From: Chloroflexota bacterium
GTDB lineage: Bacteria > Chloroflexota > Dehalococcoidia > SM23-28-2 > RBG-16-64-32
Direction of reading: 5' to 3'
Length of the DNA stretch: 5,515 nucleotides
Assembly: GCA_022561095.1 (NCBI GenBank)
Contig: JADFRV010000152.1
Span: 1 to 5,515 of the forward strand
Part shown: piece after piece, positions 4,595-5,515 of the stretch
How the letters are laid out: each line of letters starts with the position of its first letter
Numbering within the stretch: the stretch's first letter is position 1
Made by a program: the position numbers and the translations under genes
Notes under the pieces: generated by a model
What the model was told of the DNA's origin: nothing
What the model saw: only the letters and a program-made list of their open reading frames with translations
Database searches by the model: none

Positions 4595-5461
4595 ATGCCT
4601 GATCTCATCGCCCCCCTGTACGGCGGCTACCACCGCCTCGTAAACCTCGCCCTGCGCATCAACCCGTCCTCCGCCCTCAACCGCGTCGACGAGCAACCTC
4701 CCGCTGGAACGGACATCGGGCAGGAGCTGTTCGCCGCCGTCCGAGCGATGAAGGCCGAGTCCTACGACACCAGCTGTAACTGCTTCGACTACGCCGCCCT
4801 CGCCGGCAGCGAATCTTACGCCCGCTATCGCGCCTGCAGCGCCCGTCTCCAGACGTTCGATCCCACCTCTCTCCGCAGCCGCGAGGAGCGCCTGGCGTTC
4901 TGGATCAACCTCTACAACGCCCTCATCATCGATGCCGTCATCGCCTTCCGTCTGAAGGAGAGCGTCCGGGAGGACTGGGGGTTCTTCCGCCGCGCCGCCT
5001 ACGTCATCGGCGGACGCCGCTACTCCGCCGATGACATCGAGCACGGTATCCTGCGGGGCAACCGCCGCCACTACCACCCCGCCATCCTCCTCCCCCAGTT
5101 CGCACCCAGCGACCCCCGCCTCGCGCTCTCCCTTCAACCAGTGGACCCGCGCATACACTGCGCCCTCGTCTGCGCCTCCCGCTCCTGTCCTCCTATCGCC
5201 ACCTACGAGCCGCAGCGCATCGATGAGCAGCTCGACCTCGCCTGCTCCACCTTCATCAATGCGGGCGGCGCGCAGATGGAGGATGGAGGCCGTCTCTGCC
5301 TATCGCCGATCTTCCGCTGGTACGGGCGTGACTTCGGCGGTCGGGAGGGAGTGCGGGAGTTCCTGCTGCGCTACCTCGACCAGGGCGATGCGCGCCGCCT
5401 ACTGGAGGACGGCCGGCGCCCCGGATTCTACAAGTACGACTGGTCGCTGAACCAGCTCTAG
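4595..5461 (+). CDS. DUF547 domain-containing protein
   Basis: The 288-residue product carries a full DUF547 domain, a widespread family without an assigned biochemical function. Its landmarks occur in the expected order (numbering from ATG 4595): ERLAFWINLYNALII (98-112), a YVIGGRRYSADDIEHGILR segment (136-154), DPRIHCALVCASRSCPP (184-200) with His188, Cys193 and Cys198, then SPIFRWYGRDFGG (237-249) and the C-terminal YDWSLN (281-286). The conserved His/Cys and acidic residues have the look of a catalytic or metal site, but this is not established. There is no signal peptide or membrane segment in this form, although many relatives are exported. ATG 4595 was chosen because it begins just before a plausible helix; TTG 4523 is in frame but adds a featureless 24 residues. 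Neither start has a strong Shine-Dalgarno. It lies after a terminator, so it is probably its own transcription unit; its stop overlaps the possible stop of a convergent gene. Confidence 0.85.
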   Translation: MPDLIAPLYGGYHRLVNLALRINPSSALNRVDEQPPAGTDIGQELFAAVRAMKAESYDTSCNCFDYAALAGSESYARYRACSARLQTFDPTSLRSREERLAFWINLYNALIIDAVIAFRLKESVREDWGFFRRAAYVIGGRRYSADDIEHGILRGNRRHYHPAILLPQFAPSDPRLALSLQPVDPRIHCALVCASRSCPPIATYEPQRIDEQLDLACSTFINAGGAQMEDGGRLCLSPIFRWYGRDFGGREGVREFLLRYLDQGDARRLLEDGRRPGFYKYDWSLNQL

Positions 5462-5515
5462 GACGCCGGCTCAGGCGGGATGACGAGCTTCGTCACCAGC
5501 TTCGCCTCGATCTCC
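5458..5515 (-). CDS. Possible C-terminus of a convergent gene (partial)
   Basis: One - strand frame entering from the right edge reads EIEAKLVTKLVIPPEPAS and stops at TAG (5460-5458), overlapping the DUF547 stop by three bases. The amphipathic strand-like end, KLVTKLVIPP, resembles the tail of LacI-type regulators or other periplasmic-binding-fold proteins, but 18 residues cannot establish this. It fits a tight convergent gene pair. It could also be non-coding. Confidence 0.3.
   Translation of the reverse strand, partial: EIEAKLVTKLVIPPEPAS

Noticed and set aside
4440..4620. + strand frame with a Lys/Arg-rich start followed by a hydrophobic stretch (KVIWGAFLIALTHPRIAAW)
   Set aside because: It opens right after a stop, has no ATG, GTG or TTG start, and runs into the DUF547 gene in the wrong frame; probably chance.
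4436..5158. 240-codon - strand frame opposite the DUF547 gene
   Set aside because: Val/Gly/Glu-rich shadow without any motif; the + strand DUF547 signature is unambiguous.

Overview
This 5.5 kb window is GC-rich, densely coded bacterial DNA. The gene set (a hypoxanthine phosphoribosyltransferase fused to a nuclease-fold domain, a 2,4-diaminopentanoate dehydrogenase-like enzyme next to a class III aminotransferase, and a DUF547 protein), together with weak Shine-Dalgarno sequences and several promoters close to start codons, suggests a Chloroflexota-like or similar high-GC lineage. This is a low-to-moderate confidence inference. No rRNA, tRNA, CRISPR array or transposase is visible.

Layout. 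Positions 1 to about 290 hold the C-terminal half of an NAD-dependent sugar epimerase on the + strand, with clearly lower GC than the rest. It is cut off exactly where a roughly 65 bp scrap of a response-regulator receiver domain begins on the - strand (about 281-346). That scrap is joined to the first ~62 codons of a glutamate-1-semialdehyde aminomutase-like aminotransferase (- strand, start at 535). Three unrelated gene pieces within about 100 bp form a mosaic, either an assembly or amplification chimera or a real rearrangement scar. The aminotransferase start overlaps by 4 nt the end of a dehydrogenase of the DapB-like/diaminopentanoate dehydrogenase family (532-1602, - strand), so the two were an operon, and a candidate promoter lies at 1679-1707. 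Upstream, also on the - strand, is an intact alpha/beta hydrolase (1769-2584).

A 165 bp divergent intergenic region (2585-2749) follows. It carries two back-to-back DnaA-box-like 9-mers (one perfect TTATCCACA), a 10 bp palindrome and a perfect TATAAT. It drives the most interesting gene, a 488-residue protein (2750-4216, + strand). Its order is a disordered Pro/Ala-rich head, two and a half tandem copies of a basic RG/K repeat, a PD-(D/E)XK-nuclease-like domain with an unusual ExT in place of ExK, and a complete Hpt domain. A hairpin plus T-run terminator follows its stop codon.

After a gap of about 350 bp with a possible TTGACA promoter and a short direct repeat comes an intact DUF547 protein (4595-5461, + strand). 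The last ~58 bp may hold the C-terminus of a convergent gene. The hydrolase, the dehydrogenase/aminotransferase pair, the Hpt fusion and the DUF547 gene appear to be four separate transcription units with no evident common pathway. The Hpt fusion and its DnaA-box promoter are the strongest leads for something undescribed.
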